Shown piece after piece: positions 62,709 to 64,000 of a stretch of DNA of 64,000 nt. Each line of letters begins with the position of its first letter. Position 1 is the first letter of the stretch. Position numbers and translations under genes: made by a program. The stretch comes from Planctomycetaceae bacterium (GTDB lineage Bacteria; Planctomycetota; Planctomycetia; Planctomycetales; Planctomycetaceae). The notes below the pieces were generated by a model, which was not told the DNA's origin, did not search any database, and worked only from the letters and a program-made list of their open reading frames with translations. The stretch is taken from the NCBI GenBank assembly GCA_021732995.1, contig JAKFWA010000077.1:55402-119401 (forward strand), written 5' to 3'.

Positions 62709-63878
62709 ATGCAGCAAGTGCGCGGACGACGTTACGACACCGGCGAACCGGTTTCGATCTCCGTTTCCAACGGCCGCATCACAGCTGTCGAGCCTGTGAC
62801 ACCGAAAGGTTCGATCGTCGACTGGCCCTTCGTTGCGCCGGCGCTGTTCGATCTGCAGATCAATGGCTTTGGAGGCACCTGGTTCGCCAAGCCGGATCTG
62901 ACCGCAGCCGAGGTCATCGCGACGCTGAAGCCGCACTTCGCCTTCGGCATCACGCGCATCCTTCCGACGCTGATCACGACGTCTTACGAAACTTTTTTCC
63001 GCGGTTTCAGCGCGATCCGCGAAGCCTGCGAAAGCGAGCCGTGGGTCGAACAGATGGTTCCCGGCTGCCACATGGAGGGACCGTATATCTCGAAAGAAGA
63101 TGGTCCGCGCGGAGCACACCCGCTGCAACATGTGCGCGGTTGTGACTGGTCGGAGTTCTGCCGTTTGAATGAAGCCTCGGGCGGCCGCATCAAATTGCTC
63201 ACGCTGGCTCCTGAAGCCGACGGCGCGGTGGAGTTCATCCGCAAGGCGGTCGCTCAGAAGATCACGATTGCGATCGGCCATACGGGTGCCACTCCCGAGC
63301 AAGTGCAGGCGGCGATTGATGCCGGAGCGACGCTCAGCACACATCTGGGCAACGGTGCCCACGGCATGATTCGGCGGCATCCGAACTACATCTGGGAGCA
63401 ACTCGCCGATCCGCGACTCACCGCCAGCATCATTACCGACGGGCATCATCTACCGGCCTCGGTGATTCGATCGGTGATTCGCACCAAGGGTGCATCCAGA
63501 GTGGTCATCACGTGCGACGCCGCGGGCTTGGCGGGTTGCCCACCGGGGCGTTACCGCATTGAAACCGGCGAAGTGGAAGTGTTGCCCGAAGGCAAGATCG
63601 TCGTTTCAGGCCAGCAGTTGCTGGCTGGTTCTGCGATGGAAACCGACATGTGCGTAGCCCACGCAATGGATGTCGCGGGCATCTCCATGCGCGAGGCGTT
63701 CGACATGGCAGGCCGCATACCCGCCCGCTTGCTGGGCATCGACGACATCTCGCTGCGGCGTGGCTCACGCGCGGATCTGGTCGTGTTCAACTACGCGGGC
63801 AAAGGCAGCCGCTTCAAGTTCATCGCCACGATGATGGCGGGCACCACGCAGTTTGGTTCTGTGCCTGAACTTTCCTGA
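62709..63878 (+). CDS. nagA: N-acetylglucosamine-6-phosphate deacetylase
   Basis: 389 residues, amidohydrolase-like metal enzyme. It removes the acetyl group from GlcNAc-6-phosphate in amino-sugar use and cell-wall recycling. The motifs MEGPYISKEDGPRGAH (metal Glu), AIGHTGATPEQVQAAIDAG and LSTHLGNGAHGM (metal His residues), and VITCDAAGLAGCPPGRY (catalytic Asp in TCDA) are conserved. ATG at 62709 with GAGTGATG before it. It is 37 bases downstream of the NtrC-like gene, so the three genes from VWA to nagA may be one transcript. Confidence 0.92.
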   Translation: MQQVRGRRYDTGEPVSISVSNGRITAVEPVTPKGSIVDWPFVAPALFDLQINGFGGTWFAKPDLTAAEVIATLKPHFAFGITRILPTLITTSYETFFRGFSAIREACESEPWVEQMVPGCHMEGPYISKEDGPRGAHPLQHVRGCDWSEFCRLNEASGGRIKLLTLAPEADGAVEFIRKAVAQKITIAIGHTGATPEQVQAAIDAGATLSTHLGNGAHGMIRRHPNYIWEQLADPRLTASIITDGHHLPASVIRSVIRTKGASRVVITCDAAGLAGCPPGRYRIETGEVEVLPEGKIVVSGQQLLAGSAMETDMCVAHAMDVAGISMREAFDMAGRIPARLLGIDDISLRRGSRADLVVFNYAGKGSRFKFIATMMAGTTQFGSVPELS

Positions 63879-63910
63879 TGTCTGGAAAGCAGAGTTTGCC
63901 GAAGGGTAGC

Positions 63911-63958
63911 GATCGCCCCTCACCCCCAACCCCTCTCCCCGCAACGCGGGGCGAGGGG
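63911..63958. repeat. C-rich/G-rich intergenic repeat with hairpin
   Basis: Two CCCCTCxCCCC/CCAACCCCTCTCCCC stretches lie before a hairpin: CCCCTC-T-CCCCGC (63930-63942) pairs with GCGGGG-C-GAGGGG (63946-63958) around AAC, with one mismatch. Similar motifs are common between planctomycete genes. No coding potential. Confidence 0.55.
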
Positions 63959-63974
63959 AGCGATGTCAATCGCG

Positions 63975-63990
63975 CGGACAATCTTGTCCG
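63975..63990. repeat. Second copy of the GGACAATCTTGTCC palindrome
   Basis: CGGACAA-TC-TTGTCCG (63975-63990) shares its whole 16-base core with the first hairpin of the double repeat near 54703. The element is cut by the window end, so a second hairpin cannot be seen. Confidence 0.65.
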
Positions 63991-64000
63991 GCGATGCGAA

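Noticed and set aside
1..64000. CRISPR array, tRNA, rRNA, prophage or transposase
   Set aside because: No regular direct-repeat spacing, no T-loop-bearing cloverleaf, and no phage or transposase gene was found.

Overview
The window looks like a chromosomal segment of a planctomycete (phylum Planctomycetota). The evidence is a DUF1549/DUF1553 plus DUF1501 pair, many secreted Gfo/Idh/MocA, DUF1080/ThuA, PQQ-propeller and SGNH proteins with Sec or Tat signals, a methanopterin-type formyltransferase (fhcD), a lone GAF-HlyD membrane protein, and densely scattered intergenic palindromes. The base composition is moderately GC-rich and quite even. I see no phage, plasmid, integrase or transposase, and no tRNA or rRNA. 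One structural RNA is present: a small SRP RNA at 40100-40210. The genus cannot be fixed from what is visible.

Layout. 1-1538: an SDR-type protein cut by the window edge and a sugar-phosphate isomerase, both minus. 2073-5617: DUF1549/DUF1553 and DUF1501 genes, ending in a perfect 14-bp-stem terminator. 5686-15290: a five-gene minus-strand cluster of circularly permuted ATP-grasp, alpha-E, transglutaminase/DUF2126, ATP-grasp/alpha-E fusion and transglutaminase. This is a predicted but biochemically uncharacterised peptide-ligase system, and its upstream region holds a sigma-54-like promoter. 15533-20458: a coiled-coil membrane protein, a glycosyltransferase and a DUF1573 protein. 21081-27064: an acetylxylan-esterase-like protein, a UbiA prenyltransferase, an M29 aminopeptidase, ScpA, PurE and PurK. 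27297-34928: an AT-hook histone-like protein, Ndk, MutY, a Rid protein, a DUF1080-ThuA fusion, a pyrimidine nucleoside phosphorylase and PabB. 35134-42739: a rhomboid-like protein with a zinc-finger tail, a GAF-HlyD protein, a bipolar charged protein, fhcD, SRP RNA, a 143-bp nested palindrome and an ExeA-like ATPase with a very acidic tail. 43105-51938: a Gfo/Idh protein, a transketolase, an aminotransferase, a membrane-tethered ECF-like sigma factor behind a near-perfect sigma-54 promoter, an SGNH-Dabb fusion and small proteins. 52027-58818: an enolase-superfamily enzyme, a TIM-barrel isomerase, a Gfo/Idh protein, GreA, a PQQ propeller and a phytanoyl-CoA dioxygenase-like protein. 58837-63878: an overlooked 37-residue basic peptide gene, a VWA protein, a degenerate NtrC-like regulator and NagA.

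How the genes work together. Much of the window is housekeeping: purine synthesis, C1 transfer, base-excision repair, nucleotide metabolism, protein targeting and chromosome condensation. The rest is a secreted or cytoplasmic toolkit for carbohydrate breakdown. The most distinctive unit is the 5.7-15.3 kb ligase/transglutaminase cluster. In it, one ATP-grasp enzyme keeps its metal-binding ExNxR motif and the fused paralogue has lost it. Both good sigma-54 promoter matches found here precede unusual genes (that cluster and the tethered sigma factor). The only NtrC-like protein in the window lacks the parts needed to activate sigma-54. Starts were chosen mainly from ribosome binding sites and family N-termini. 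All functions are inferred from sequence reading alone.
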